Positions 44,189 through 53,424 of a stretch of DNA of 64,000 nt are shown one piece after another. How positions within the stretch are numbered: the first letter of the stretch is position 1; each line of letters starts with the position of its first letter. Position numbers and translations under genes: made by a program. The DNA lies in the NCBI RefSeq assembly GCF_025244705.1, contig NZ_CP104207.1, positions 3,534,001-3,598,000 of the forward strand, in the 5' to 3' direction. The stretch is from Sphingopyxis sp. PET50 (GTDB lineage: Bacteria; Pseudomonadota; Alphaproteobacteria; Sphingomonadales; Sphingomonadaceae). The notes under the pieces are model-generated. The model was not told the origin of the DNA. It saw only the letters and a program-made list of their open reading frames with translations, and made no database searches.

Positions 44189-44506
44189 TCAGTTCGCCGG
44201 GCGCCGCAGCGCCTCGATCTCCGCCGCGACGCGGTGGCTCTCGTCGGTGACGATGCGTTCGACCACCGCGAGCCGGTCCTTGACCGAGCCGAGCTCGGCG
44301 CGCAGCTGGGCATTTTCCTGGGCGAGCAGCTTGATGCGCTCCATCGCCTCGTCGCCGGTCTTCGGATAGACCGCCTTGCCCCAGCTGTTTTCGAGCGGAT
44401 AGCCGTTCTTGACGCGGAGCCAGGTGGTGAAGACCCAGCCGCCGACCCCGGCCAGGCCGATGATCGCGGCGACGGGGGCTATGGCGTTCAGGACATCGAG
44501 ATTCAT
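44189..44506 (-). CDS. small single-TM coiled-coil protein, PspB-like, copy 2
   Basis: A 105-residue protein. One hydrophobic helix (PVAAIIGLAGVGGWVFTTWL) is followed by VKNGYPLENSWGKAVYP, a motif also seen in copy 1 (AKHGYPIENEWGG). A coiled coil and the tail VKDRLAVVERIVTDESHRVA, then AEIEALRRPAN, complete it. It sits 13 bp from copies 1 and 3. Confidence 0.7.
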   Translation of the reverse strand: MNLDVLNAIAPVAAIIGLAGVGGWVFTTWLRVKNGYPLENSWGKAVYPKTGDEAMERIKLLAQENAQLRAELGSVKDRLAVVERIVTDESHRVAAEIEALRRPAN

Positions 44507-44519
44507 TATCTTGCTCCTC

Positions 44520-44820
44520 TCAGCGCAGGCGGTCGATCTGGTCGGCGAGTTGCGCCGCCTGGCCGTTGGTCTCGGTCGCGATACGTTCGAGCACCGCAAT
44601 CCGCTCTTCCAGCTAGGCCGATCTGACCCGCGAGCTTGGCATTGTCGCCTTCGAGCAGCTTGATTTTTCGATCAGCGTCGGGGTCGCTTCGATCAACCGT
44701 GCCGCCCCATTCATTCTCGATCGGATAGCCATGCTTGGCGCGCACCCAGGTGGTGAACATCCAGCCGACGGTCATCACGGCGATGATGGCGATGACGAAG
44801 CTCGTGCCGCCGAAATTCAT
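44520..44820 (-). CDS. small single-TM coiled-coil protein, PspB-like, copy 1 (frameshifted)
   Basis: A protein of about 99 residues. The helix SFVIAIIAVMTVGWMFTTWV and RAKHGYPIENEWGG open it, then IKLLEGDNAKLAGQIG. Near 44617 one extra base (T in GGCCAGCTGG) shifts the frame; corrected, it ends LEERIAVLERIATETNGQAA, QLADQIDRLR. This matches copy 2 along its length. It follows pspC by about 32 bp. Confidence 0.68.
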
Positions 44821-44852
44821 CTGTCTTCTCCCTGTTGCGTCTCAAGCCGTGC

Positions 44853-45234
44853 TTAGCGCAAGCTGTCGATCTCGTCGGCGAGCCGACGGTTGTGGCTGGT
44901 GTAGTAGAGCTCGATGTCGGCGAGCCGCACGGTCGATGTCGCGGAAGCGCGAGCGGATGTCGCGGGTCGATGCGGTCGGGTTCGAGCGCACGCCTTGCCA
45001 GAATTTCGCTTCCTCGTTCGAGCCATAGAGAGCGAAGGGCTTCGGCGTGGCCATCCAGGCAACCATCCAGTAAGCGATCAGGGTCCAGGGGAAACCGCCC
45101 ATCAGGGTGAGCAGGACGGCTCCGACGCGGACCCAGATGACGTCGATCCCGCTATAGTCGGCGATCCCCGAACACACACCGCTCCATTTGGCGTTCTGCT
45201 TGTCGAGGTAGAATTTCGTGCGGCTGGCAGACAT
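44853..45234 (-). CDS. pspC: phage shock protein C (frameshifted near 3' end)
   Basis: A PspC-family membrane protein of about 126 residues. The family start FYLDKQNAKWSGVCSGIADY and helix IWVRVGAVLLTLMGGFPWTL are clear. Near 44935 the frame must shift (one extra G in GTGCGCTCG) to reach DIELYYTSHNRRLADEIDSL at the end. That end resembles the DEIExLR tail of the neighbouring small proteins. It starts 1 bp after the pspB stop. PspC binds PspB and PspA at the inner membrane in known systems. Confidence 0.88.
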
Positions 45235-45235
45235 C

Positions 45236-45511
45236 TCAGTTCCTCCTGGTGATGTTTTCGAGCTGCGCCAGTTCTTCATCGCTGCGAACCGCCGGGCGGA
45301 AATCGGGATGGTCGGCGCTGATGATGCGTTCGACGGTGTGGAGCCGGTTTTCGAGCCGACGGGCGGTGTCGTAGAGTTCGTCGAGCAGCTGCTCATCCTC
45401 TCCGGTCAGCGTCTTGGCCTGTTTCCACTTGGTGACATAGTGGAGGATCAGCCAGGGCAGACCGAGGAAGAGCGTGCCGATGACGATCGGTACAATGATC
45501 ACTTCTTCCAT
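45236..45511 (-). CDS. pspB: phage shock protein B
   Basis: A 91-residue protein with an N-terminal helix (VIIVPIVIGTLFLGLPWLIL) and a coiled coil ending LENRLHTVERIISADHPDFR. Gene order pspA-pspB-pspC and length match PspB. In known systems PspB and PspC sense membrane damage and release PspF from PspA. Confidence 0.88.
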   Translation of the reverse strand: MEEVIIVPIVIGTLFLGLPWLILHYVTKWKQAKTLTGEDEQLLDELYDTARRLENRLHTVERIISADHPDFRPAVRSDEELAQLENITRRN

Positions 45512-45523
45512 CGGTCCGGCTCC

Positions 45524-46186
45524 TTATTTCTTGCCCTGCGCGGCCTTCAGCGCGGCGAGCTCGTCGGCGACCCTGTCGGCGGCCTGCAGGTCGGCGAATT
45601 CCTCGTCGAGCGACTTCTTGTAGCCCAGGCCCGCGGCTTCGGCGCGGCCTTCGGCCTCGTCGACGCGGCGTTCGAGGATCTCGAAGCGCGAGAAGGCGTC
45701 CTCGACGCGGTCGCCGCCGGTCATTTCGCGCAGCTTGTAGCGGTTCTCGGCGCTTTCGAGGCGGGTCGAGATGTTCGACTGCCGGGCGCGGGCTTCGCTG
45801 AGCTTCTTCTGCAGCTTGGCGATGTCGTTCTCATAGCCCTTGAGCGCGTCGTCGAGCACCGAAATCTCGGCCTTCAGCTTTTCGGCCATGTCGCCGGCCT
45901 TCTGCTTTTCGACCAGCGCGGCGGTGGCGAGATCTTCGCGGTCCTTCGACAGCGCGAGTTCGGCCTTTTCCTTCCAGCTGTCCTGCAGCCCTTCGAGCTT
46001 GGCGATGTGGCGGCGCATTTCCTTCTGGTCCGCGATGGTGCGGGCGGCGGAGGCGCGGACTTCGACCAGGGTCTCGTTCATCTCGAAGATGATCTGGCGG
46101 ATCATCTTTTCGGGATCTTCCGCCCGGTCGAGCAGGTCGGTGACGTTGGCGGCTATGATGTCGCGGGTGCGTGAAAAGATACCCAT
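45524..46186 (-). CDS. pspA: phage shock protein A
   Basis: A 220-residue coiled-coil protein of the PspA/IM30 (ESCRT-III-like) family. The N-terminal amphipathic helix GIFSRTRDIIAANVTDLLDR and the following EDPEKMIRQIIFEMNETLVE are canonical; long helices continue to residue about 190. It protects the inner membrane and inhibits PspF in resting cells. ATG 46186 follows AGGAG. It lies downstream of a small gene and a hairpin within the same sigma-54 transcript. Confidence 0.96.
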   Translation of the reverse strand: MGIFSRTRDIIAANVTDLLDRAEDPEKMIRQIIFEMNETLVEVRASAARTIADQKEMRRHIAKLEGLQDSWKEKAELALSKDREDLATAALVEKQKAGDMAEKLKAEISVLDDALKGYENDIAKLQKKLSEARARQSNISTRLESAENRYKLREMTGGDRVEDAFSRFEILERRVDEAEGRAEAAGLGYKKSLDEEFADLQAADRVADELAALKAAQGKK

Positions 46187-46229
46187 GTGACTAAACTCCT
46201 GATCGAAACTTGAGCGTTGGATAAATGCT

Positions 46230-46270
46230 GGTGCCGGGGCAGGGGCAAGGGGGGAGAGTGCCCCGGCACC
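46230..46270 (-). promoter_or_regulatory. intercistronic hairpin before pspA
   Basis: GGTGCCGGGGCA (46230-46241) and TGCCCCGGCACC (46259-46270) form a perfect 12-bp stem with a 17-nt loop, between the small gene and pspA. There is no T run, so it looks more like an RNA-processing or stability element than a terminator. Confidence 0.5.
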
Positions 46271-46278
46271 AGTGCCGG

Positions 46279-46452
46279 TCAAGCCATGCGGCCGACCGCC
46301 GGGGTGGCTGCAGCGGCCGCCAGCGCCATCCCGCCCGGGGAAGCGGCGATGTCGAAGGCGACTTTGGGCTGGTCGATCACGCCGACAAGGATCGCGAGAG
46401 CGCCGGCCGCGCTGAGCGCGAGGGTGGCGGCTTGTGCAAACATCGTCTTCAT
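46279..46452 (-). CDS. small membrane protein between pspF and pspA (57 aa)
   Basis: From ATG 46452 (AAGGGACG upstream) a 57-residue product has a hydrophobic N-terminal helix (TLALSAAGALAILVGVIDQP) and an Ala-rich tail. It is the first gene after the sigma-54 promoter, so it is a candidate new member of this Psp regulon. The frame also runs open upstream to 46596 through the promoter, which argues for the shorter start. I recognise no family. Confidence 0.55.
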   Translation of the reverse strand: MKTMFAQAATLALSAAGALAILVGVIDQPKVAFDIAASPGGMALAAAAATPAVGRMA

Positions 46453-46509
46453 GATCGTCGTCCCTTTTTCGCTGCACCGGTGCGTCGTGCGCCGGTTCGT
46501 CGAAAACAC

Positions 46510-46525
46510 TGCAGGGAGCGTGCCA
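46510..46525 (-). promoter_or_regulatory. sigma-54 promoter of the psp operon
   Basis: The minus strand reads TGGCACGCTCCCTGCA, a near-consensus -24/-12 element (GG-N10-GC). Transcription would start near 46499, about 47 nt before the small gene. Confidence 0.82.
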
Positions 46526-46588
46526 ATTTCCGCGAAAGGCCGAAAACCGCCCAACTTCACACTGAAATCGCAAGTTTCGCCGATTTGA

Positions 46589-46618
46589 CTTGCCAATCAG
46601 CGGGAAAATTTGCCAATC
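46589..46618. promoter_or_regulatory. PspF upstream activating sites
   Basis: TTGCCAATC occurs at 46590-46598 and 46610-46618, 20 bp apart (two helical turns). This is about 90-120 bp upstream of the predicted sigma-54 start and directly before pspF. Position and spacing fit an enhancer pair that could also repress pspF. Confidence 0.6.
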
Positions 46619-46625
46619 GTTGGGA

Positions 46626-47649
<1,024 letters not shown>

Positions 47650-47693
47650 GGACCGTCGCCCCCGCGAAGGGCGACCTCCTGTCGGAGGAAAGC

Positions 47694-48215
47694 CTATTCC
47701 CCCGGCAACTGCCGCTACCAGCGCCTCGATCACCGCATCCTGCGCCGACACCGTTTCGGCAAGGCGATCGCGCAGCGCATAGATGTCGGGCAGGCCGTCG
47801 ATCGCCTCGTCGATGCTGCGTTCGACATAGAGGCGGTCGATGTCGGCAAGCGCGGCGGTCAGCGGCGCCCGCGCGGCGACGAGGCGCGAGATGCCTTGCT
47901 GCGCCACCACCCACCGCTCGCTGGCGACCGGCGCGCCCGCAGCGGCGTTGACGAGGCCGACCGCGGTGTCGCGTTCGGCGGCGAAGGCCGCCTGTCCGGC
48001 GGTGCCGTCCGATTCCCAGCGCGCGAGGCGGCCCGCGAGATCGGCGGGAAGCGGGCCGGGGGGCGGCACGACAACGGCAGCGGCGGCGCGACGTTGAGGC
48101 GCCCTTCGACCGGGCGCTTGGCGAGCGATGGAGCCGCCTGGCCCTGCGCCGCGGCGCAGGCCGAAAGCGGCAGCAGGGCGGCGATGGCCGGAAGAAGAAA
48201 GGCGGTGCGCGTCAT
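47694..48215 (-). CDS. hypothetical lipoprotein (frameshifted)
   Basis: A protein of about 173 residues with a lipoprotein signal (AFLLPAIAALLPLSAC; Cys at the lipobox). A GGGGGG run near 48060 lacks one base; the corrected frame continues GPLPADLAGRLARWESDGTA, then an all-helical region with RWVVAQQGISRLVAAR and ALRDRLAETVSAQDAVIEAL. The 3' end is uncertain: a second homopolymer slip near 47700 would end it at TAG 47694. I recognise no family. It is convergent with pspF. Confidence 0.55.
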
Positions 48216-48324
48216 GGCCGCCCCTGATATGGGCGGTAGCAGCCAGCGGCAAGCACCGAATCGGAGCGCGGCGGAGGAATCGGCCGCAGGCCGGAAAAAG
48301 CCGCAAAAGCACGGAAATATGCGG

Positions 48325-48353
48325 TTGACAGCTTGCCCCCCACTCGCTAGTGG
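48325..48353 (+). promoter_or_regulatory. sigma-70-type promoter of rplU-rpmA
   Basis: TTGACA (48325-48330), a 17-bp spacer, then TAGTGG (48348-48353), about 90 bp upstream of rplU. The -35 box is perfect, the -10 weaker. Confidence 0.5.
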
Positions 48354-48442
48354 CGCTGACTTTCCCGCATGCCGGAAAAATCGCCTGCTTCGGCGGGTGA
48401 CTGGCAGCGCGGGTGTTTTAGTTTCTGATTGGATGGAAGACC

Positions 48443-48926
48443 ATGTTCGCAATCGTGCGCACGGGCGGCAAGCAGTATCGCGTCGCCGCCGGAGACAAGA
48501 TCGCCGTCGAGAAGATCGAAGGCGAAGCTGGCGACACCGTGTCGCTGGGCGACATCCTGCTGGCCGGCGACGGCGGCGAGGTGAAGGACGCCAAGGGCCT
48601 CACCGTGTCGGCCGAGATCATCGCCCAGACGCGCGGCGAAAAGGTCATCGTGTTCAAGAAGCGCCGCCGGCGACAACTACCGCCGCCGCAACGGGCACCG
48701 CCAGTCGCTGACGCTGCTGCGCATCCTGTCGGTCGGCGAAGCCAAGAAGGCCGCGCCGAAGAAGGAAGCCGCGCCGAAGGCCGAAGCCGCTCCGGCTGTC
48801 GAAGCTGCTGCGCCCGCCGCCGAAAAGAAGGCTGCTGCGCCGAAGAAGGCGGCCGCCCCCAAGGCCGAAACCGCCGCCGAAAAGAAGCCCGCTGCCAAGA
48901 AGGCGGCCCCCAAGAAGGACGCCTGA
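48443..48926 (+). CDS. rplU: 50S ribosomal protein L21 with Ala/Lys tail (frameshifted)
   Basis: Residues 1-77 are a normal L21 ([29 protein letters not shown]). Near 48668 an extra C (GCGGC to GCCGGC) shifts the frame; corrected, it reads [20 protein letters not shown] and then a 58-residue tail of Ala, Lys, Pro and Glu ([20 protein letters not shown] and so on). L21 normally ends near 100 residues; here 160. Since L21 is part of every ribosome, the break must be a sequence error. Confidence 0.93.
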
Positions 48927-48974
48927 GCGCGCTTGCACGCAGCTCGGCACCCGAACGAAACAAGGAGTTAGGTC

Positions 48975-49244
48975 ATGGCACATAAGAAAGCAGGCGGTTC
49001 GTCGCGTAACGGTCGCGATTCGGTCGGCCGTCGCCTTGGCGTGAAGAAGTTCGGCGGTCAGGAAGTGATCGGCGGCAACATCATCGTGCGCCAGCGCGGT
49101 ACCAAGGTGTACCCGGGCGTCAACGTCGGCATGGGCAAGGACCACACGCTGTTCGCGACCGCGGACGGCCGCGTGCGATTCCACGACGGCAAGCTCGGCC
49201 GCAAATATGTGTCGGTCGACATGATGGCCGAAGCCGCCGAATAA
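48975..49244 (+). CDS. rpmA: 50S ribosomal protein L27
   Basis: An 89-residue protein with the canonical start [20 protein letters not shown] and [20 protein letters not shown]. Its N-terminus reaches the peptidyl-transferase centre. It lies 48 bp after rplU in the standard order and is preceded by AAGGAG. Confidence 0.98.
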   Translation: MAHKKAGGSSRNGRDSVGRRLGVKKFGGQEVIGGNIIVRQRGTKVYPGVNVGMGKDHTLFATADGRVRFHDGKLGRKYVSVDMMAEAAE

Positions 49245-49321
49245 GGACGATCGCCGACGGGTCGTCCAAGGGATGACCCGGAGCCGTCCTTTCCGCGAAA
49301 GCGGGAACAAGGTTCGAAAAG

Positions 49322-49354
49322 AGGGAGACGGGTCACCCCCGGTCTCCCTTTTTC
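49322..49354 (+). terminator. rho-independent terminator of rplU-rpmA
   Basis: GGGAGACGGG and CCGGTCTCCC form a stem followed by TTTTTC, about 80 bp after rpmA. Confidence 0.8.
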
Positions 49355-49478
49355 TTGCCCGGTTTCCGCGACATGGCGGACGGGCGCGAAAATGGGGCCG
49401 ATCATCTCCCTCGCCATCGACTGTCGTCAAAGCGTCACCATCTGGCGCCACGGCGACAGGCAATTGGGAGTGACAAGA

Positions 49479-50072
49479 ATGTTTGCGCGTACCGAAAGAT
49501 TATTGCTGCGGCCCGGCTGGATCGAAGATGCCCCCGCGCTGGCGAAGGCGATCGGCGAGGAGAGCGTGGTCCGCAACCTCGCCACCGCGCCCTGGCCCTA
49601 TCGCGAGGAGCAGGCGATGGAATTCCTCGCCAAGCCGATCAACCCGGCCGAACCGCGCTTCCTGATCTTCAGCCGCACCGGCGCCGCGCCGCGGCTCGTC
49701 GGCGGCTGCGGCATTTCGCCGAGCCCGGATGGTGCGCCCGAAATGGGTTACTGGATCGCCCGCCCCTATTGGGGGCTGGGCTTCGCGACCGAGGCGGGGC
49801 GCCAGTTGCTGCGCATCGCGCGCGCGATGCAGTTGCCGAAGCTCTCGGCGGGGCATTTCCTCGACAATCCCGCGTCGGGCGCGGTGCTGCGCAAGCTGGG
49901 TTTCCGGCCGACCGGGCGTATCACGCAGCGCTACAGCCTCGCGCGCGGCGGCGCGGCCGATTGCGCGCTGTTCGAGGAAGGGGACGGCGACGATGGCGCC
50001 GTCACCCCGATGCGCGGCCGCATCGGGGTGGACGAGGATTTCCGCCAGGAACTGCGATTACTGGCGGCGTGA
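49479..50072 (+). CDS. GNAT-family N-acetyltransferase
   Basis: A 197-residue protein of the RimJ/RimL type (acetyltransferase 3). It has the N-terminal ERLLLRPGWIEDAPAL, the central GYWIARPYWGLGFATEAGRQ (acetyl-CoA loop) and LDNPASGAVLRKLGFRPTGR. It would acetylate a protein N-terminus or small amine; the target is unknown. ATG 49479 follows TTGGGAG. Confidence 0.88.
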   Translation: MFARTERLLLRPGWIEDAPALAKAIGEESVVRNLATAPWPYREEQAMEFLAKPINPAEPRFLIFSRTGAAPRLVGGCGISPSPDGAPEMGYWIARPYWGLGFATEAGRQLLRIARAMQLPKLSAGHFLDNPASGAVLRKLGFRPTGRITQRYSLARGGAADCALFEEGDGDDGAVTPMRGRIGVDEDFRQELRLLAA

Positions 50073-50078
50073 ATTTCT

Positions 50079-50211
50079 CCCCTCCCTGAAAGGGAGGGGT
50101 GCGAAGACTTGGCAGCTTGCTGCCTTAGTCGGAGCGGGGGCGGGTATGAGGGAAAGAGCAAAGGCTCGCTACGCTCGCACCCACCCCTCGCCCCTCCCTT
50201 TCAGGGAGGGG
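50079..50211. repeat. hairpin-ended intergenic repeat, family 1 (reverse orientation)
   Basis: Terminal hairpins CCCCTCCCTGAAAGGGAGGG and CCCCTCCCTTTCAGGGAGGG flank GCGAAGACTTGGCAGCTTGC, TGCCTTAGTCGGAGCGGG, the reverse complement of the conserved inner block in copies A and B, and a GCTCGCTACGCTCGC stretch. Confidence 0.85.
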
Positions 50212-50216
50212 AATCT

Positions 50217-50840
50217 CTACCCCCTGAGCTTGCCCGCCATGCCGATGATGTCGTCGAGCGGATTGCCGTCGCCGTCGAGGTCGAGCAGGCTGCCGAGGCC
50301 GCCCAGGCCGCCCGAAGTGCCGCTGGTCTGACCGCCGCCGAGCACGCTGCCCAGAATGCCGCCGAGCCCGCCCGAGGATCCGCCGCCGCCGAGCGCGCCG
50401 CCGATCAGGTCGCCGAGGCCGCCGCCTCCCTGCGACTGGCCGCCCTGCTTCGCCATATAGCCCGCGACGAGCATCGCGAGGATCGGCAGCATCTGCTTGA
50501 GCGTGCCGACGTCGATGCCGGTCTTTGCCGCCGCGTCGCCCGCGACGGTGCGGCTGACGTCCTTCGACCCGAAAATCTGGCCGAGCACGTCGTTGCCCTG
50601 TTCGACCGGGGTCGGCTGCGGACCGAGCACCGCGTCGAGCAGCCCGCCGCCGCCGAGCTGGCCGAGCAGACCGCCGAGTCCCTCGACCCCGCCGCTTCCC
50701 TGCGCCTGTTTCTTGAAACCGCCGAGGATCGCGGGAAGCAGCGCCTCGGCGCCCTGCTTGGCGAGCGCGGGGGGGACGCCCAGTTGTTGCGCCATCGATT
50801 CGATGCCGCCGGCCTGCACGAGAATGTCGCTCAAATTCAT
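50217..50840 (-). CDS. DUF937 (YidB-like) protein
   Basis: A 207-residue glycine-rich protein. The N-terminal helices (LVQAGGIESMAQQLGVPPAL, LPAILGGFKKQAQG) match DUF937. The C-terminus LDLDGDGNPLDDIIGMAGKL resembles an EF-hand-like acidic loop and is shared with the second DUF937 protein at 53496. No signal or catalytic residues are seen. The biological role is unknown. Confidence 0.85.
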   Translation of the reverse strand: MNLSDILVQAGGIESMAQQLGVPPALAKQGAEALLPAILGGFKKQAQGSGGVEGLGGLLGQLGGGGLLDAVLGPQPTPVEQGNDVLGQIFGSKDVSRTVAGDAAAKTGIDVGTLKQMLPILAMLVAGYMAKQGGQSQGGGGLGDLIGGALGGGGSSGGLGGILGSVLGGGQTSGTSGGLGGLGSLLDLDGDGNPLDDIIGMAGKLRG

Positions 50841-51019
50841 AGACTTATGCTCCCACTACGGCGATGGAACGAAACGCGCCGATGCTGATTCTTATAGCAG
50901 CGCGCGGGCAGGGGACGAGCCGTTCATTCGGCTGTCATTTCCTCATGTCCATGCCTATTCTGCCGCCGTGCGACTCCATCCCCGGAGTCCGCGCCGCCGC
51001 AATTTGTGGGAGCAATATC

Positions 51020-51406
51020 ATGGGTATTTTCAGTTCGATCAAAGACGCGATCTTCGGCAAGAAAGCGGAGGCCGCCGTGCCCGCTCCCGCCGCCCCCGTC
51101 GCGACGGAAGCCGCTCCGGCCGCGCCCGCCGCGCCGGTGGCGATCAGCGAGGTCGACGTCGAGGCGATCCTTTCCGCCCAGGCGGCGAACGCCGGGCAGG
51201 AACTCAACTGGCGCACCTCGATCGTCGATCTGATGAAGCTGGTGGGCATCGACCCGAGCCTTTCCAACCGCAAGGAGCTGGCGACCGAGCTCGGCTATAC
51301 CGGTGCGCTCGACGGCAGCGCCGAGATGAACATCTGGCTGCACAAGGCGGTGATGCGTGAACTGGCGGCGAACGGCGGCACCGTCCCCGCCGACCTGACC
51401 GACTGA
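51020..51406 (+). CDS. DUF3597 domain protein
   Basis: A 128-residue protein: N-terminal MGIFSSIKDAIFGKKAEA, an Ala/Pro-rich linker, then the DUF3597 domain (VDVEAILSAQAANAGQELNW, TSIVDLMKLVGIDPS, ATELGYTGALDGSAEMN). The domain resembles small helical envelope-stress proteins; the function is unknown. GGAG lies before ATG 51020; upstream frame is not family-like. A terminator follows at 51430. Confidence 0.88.
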   Translation: MGIFSSIKDAIFGKKAEAAVPAPAAPVATEAAPAAPAAPVAISEVDVEAILSAQAANAGQELNWRTSIVDLMKLVGIDPSLSNRKELATELGYTGALDGSAEMNIWLHKAVMRELAANGGTVPADLTD

Positions 51407-51429
51407 CAAACCTGCCATAATTTTCGACG

Positions 51430-51465
51430 GGGGTCGGGCGAGCCAAGGCTTTCCCGGCCCCTTTT
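51430..51465 (+). terminator. rho-independent terminator after DUF3597 gene
   Basis: GGGGTCGGG and CCCGGCCCC form a stem with one G-T pair, followed by TTTT, 24 bp after the stop codon. Confidence 0.75.
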
Positions 51466-51533
51466 CGTTGACCCGTGCGCGCTGCCGCCTAGACAGGTTT
51501 CACAAGAAACAAGGTCGCCAAGGGAGCCCGTCC

Positions 51534-53387
51534 GTGCATCATCCGCTTTCCACCCCCGTCAGCCGCCGCCAGACGCTCGCCGCGCTCGGTGCCGGGACCG
51601 CGAGCCTCACCTTCGCTGGCGCGACGGCGGCCGAAACCATCGTGACGGGGCCGCGCGTGTCGGCGCCGGAAGAGCTGCTGACCTCGGTCGCCGACAATCT
51701 GCTGGCCCATTCGCCCGAGGGGGCGACCTCGCTCGGCATCGATACCGGCGAGCGCGCGGGCGAACGCGCGAAGCTCGGCGACCGGTCGGCGGCGGGGGTG
51801 ACGGCGCTCGCCGACACGCTGAAGGCCGATCTCGCGCGCGTCCGGGCGTTCGACAAGAGCGGCCTCGACCATGCGACGCGGACCAGCCTGGCGGTGGTCG
51901 AGAGCGCGTACAGCGTCGCGCTCGACGGTTTCGCCTTGCCCTATGGCGACGTCGCGGTCGGCGGCTGGCGCAACACACCCTATGTCGTGATCCAGAATGT
52001 CGGCGCCTATCTCGACATCCCCAAATTCCTCGACAGCGACCATCCGGTGAAGAATGCCGCCGACGCCGAAGCCTATCTCGCGCGACTGAACGCCTTTCCC
52101 GGCGTGCTCGACGGCGAGACCGAGCGGCTGAAGGCGGCGGGCGGACAGGGGCTGATCGCCCCCGCCTTCCTGATCGACAAGGCGGTCCAGCAGATGGAGG
52201 CGAGCCTGACCGATGCGAAGGCTGGCGGCTCCATGGTCGACAGCCTCGCCACGCGCGCGCGCGATGCCGGGATCGCGGGCGACTGGGCGGCACGCGCGCA
52301 GGCGATCGTGACAGGACCGGTCGCCGCGGCGCTCGACCGCCAGCTTGCCGAGATGAAGGCGCAGCGTCCCAAAGCGACGATGGATGCGGGGATGTGGGCG
52401 CGGCCGGGCGGCGACCAATGGTATGCTTGGGGGCTGCGCGCCAGCACGACGACGCGCATGACCCCCGACGAGGTCCATGCGATGGGCCGCGAGGAACTCG
52501 CCGCGCTGCACGGGCAGATGGACCCGATCCTGCGCAAGATCGGTTACACCGAGGGATCGGTCGGCGACCGGATGAATGCGCTCGCCAAAGACCCCAAATA
52601 TAAATTCCCCGACAACGACCAGGGCCGTGCCGAGATCGTCGCCTATATCCAGAGCTGGCTCGGCAAGATCCGCGCCGAGCTGCCGCGCGCCTTCCGCACG
52701 CTGGTGAAGGGCAATGTCGAGGTGAAGCGGCTGCCGCTGGCCGAGGAGCCCGGCGCGCCCGCGGCCTATGGCGGCGCGGGGTCGATCGACGGATCGACGC
52801 CGGGGCGGATGTGGATCAATTTGCGCACGACCGAGCTGCACAGCAAATATTCGCTGCCCGACCTCGCGATGCACGAGGCGATTCCGGGGCACGCCTGGCA
52901 GGGCGAATATGCCAACGCGATGCCGCTGATCCGCACGATGCTGGCGTTCAACGCTTATTCGGAAGGGTGGGCCTTGTACGCGGAGCAGCTTGCCGACGAG
53001 CTTGGCCTCTACGACGATTTCGAGGTCGGGCGGCTGGGTTACCTCCAGTCGCTGGCGTTCCGCGCCTGCCGCCTCGTCGTCGACACCGGGCTGCACGCGA
53101 AACGCTGGACGCGCGAGCAGGGGGTCGAATTCTTCGTCAGGGAAAACGGCTCGAACCCGCTCGAGGTCGCGAGCGAGGTCGACCGTTATTGCAGCTGGGC
53201 GGGGCAGGCGTGCGGGTACAAGGTCGGGCACAGCGAGATCGTCCGCCAGCGCGGGCTGGCGCAGAAGGCGCTGGGCGCGCAATACGACCTGCGCGATTTC
53301 AACGATGTCGTGGTGAAGGGCGGCAACGTCCCGCTCGACGTGCTGGCGCAGAATGTCGCGGAATATGTGGCGGGGGTGAAGGGGTAA
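51534..53387 (+). CDS. DUF885 peptidase-like protein, Tat-exported
   Basis: A 617-residue periplasmic protein. The start GTG 51534 (GGGAG upstream) is followed by a twin-arginine signal (VSRRQTLAALGAGTASLTFA). The DUF885 core contains the zinc-binding-like segment AMHEAIPGHAWQGEYA, typical of this family, and ends with the conserved GQACGYKVGHSEIVRQR. The family is thought to be metallo-peptidases or -amidases; the substrate is unknown. It appears intact. Confidence 0.9.
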   Translation: MHHPLSTPVSRRQTLAALGAGTASLTFAGATAAETIVTGPRVSAPEELLTSVADNLLAHSPEGATSLGIDTGERAGERAKLGDRSAAGVTALADTLKADLARVRAFDKSGLDHATRTSLAVVESAYSVALDGFALPYGDVAVGGWRNTPYVVIQNVGAYLDIPKFLDSDHPVKNAADAEAYLARLNAFPGVLDGETERLKAAGGQGLIAPAFLIDKAVQQMEASLTDAKAGGSMVDSLATRARDAGIAGDWAARAQAIVTGPVAAALDRQLAEMKAQRPKATMDAGMWARPGGDQWYAWGLRASTTTRMTPDEVHAMGREELAALHGQMDPILRKIGYTEGSVGDRMNALAKDPKYKFPDNDQGRAEIVAYIQSWLGKIRAELPRAFRTLVKGNVEVKRLPLAEEPGAPAAYGGAGSIDGSTPGRMWINLRTTELHSKYSLPDLAMHEAIPGHAWQGEYANAMPLIRTMLAFNAYSEGWALYAEQLADELGLYDDFEVGRLGYLQSLAFRACRLVVDTGLHAKRWTREQGVEFFVRENGSNPLEVASEVDRYCSWAGQACGYKVGHSEIVRQRGLAQKALGAQYDLRDFNDVVVKGGNVPLDVLAQNVAEYVAGVKG

Positions 53388-53424
53388 AGCTGACCCTAGC
53401 GAAAGCCGGGGAAGCAATCCAGGG

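Noticed and set aside
46279-46596. Longer 105-codon version of the small psp gene
   Set aside because: It would start upstream of and run through the sigma-54 promoter; the ATG at 46452 has a ribosome site and a clean hydrophobic N-terminus.
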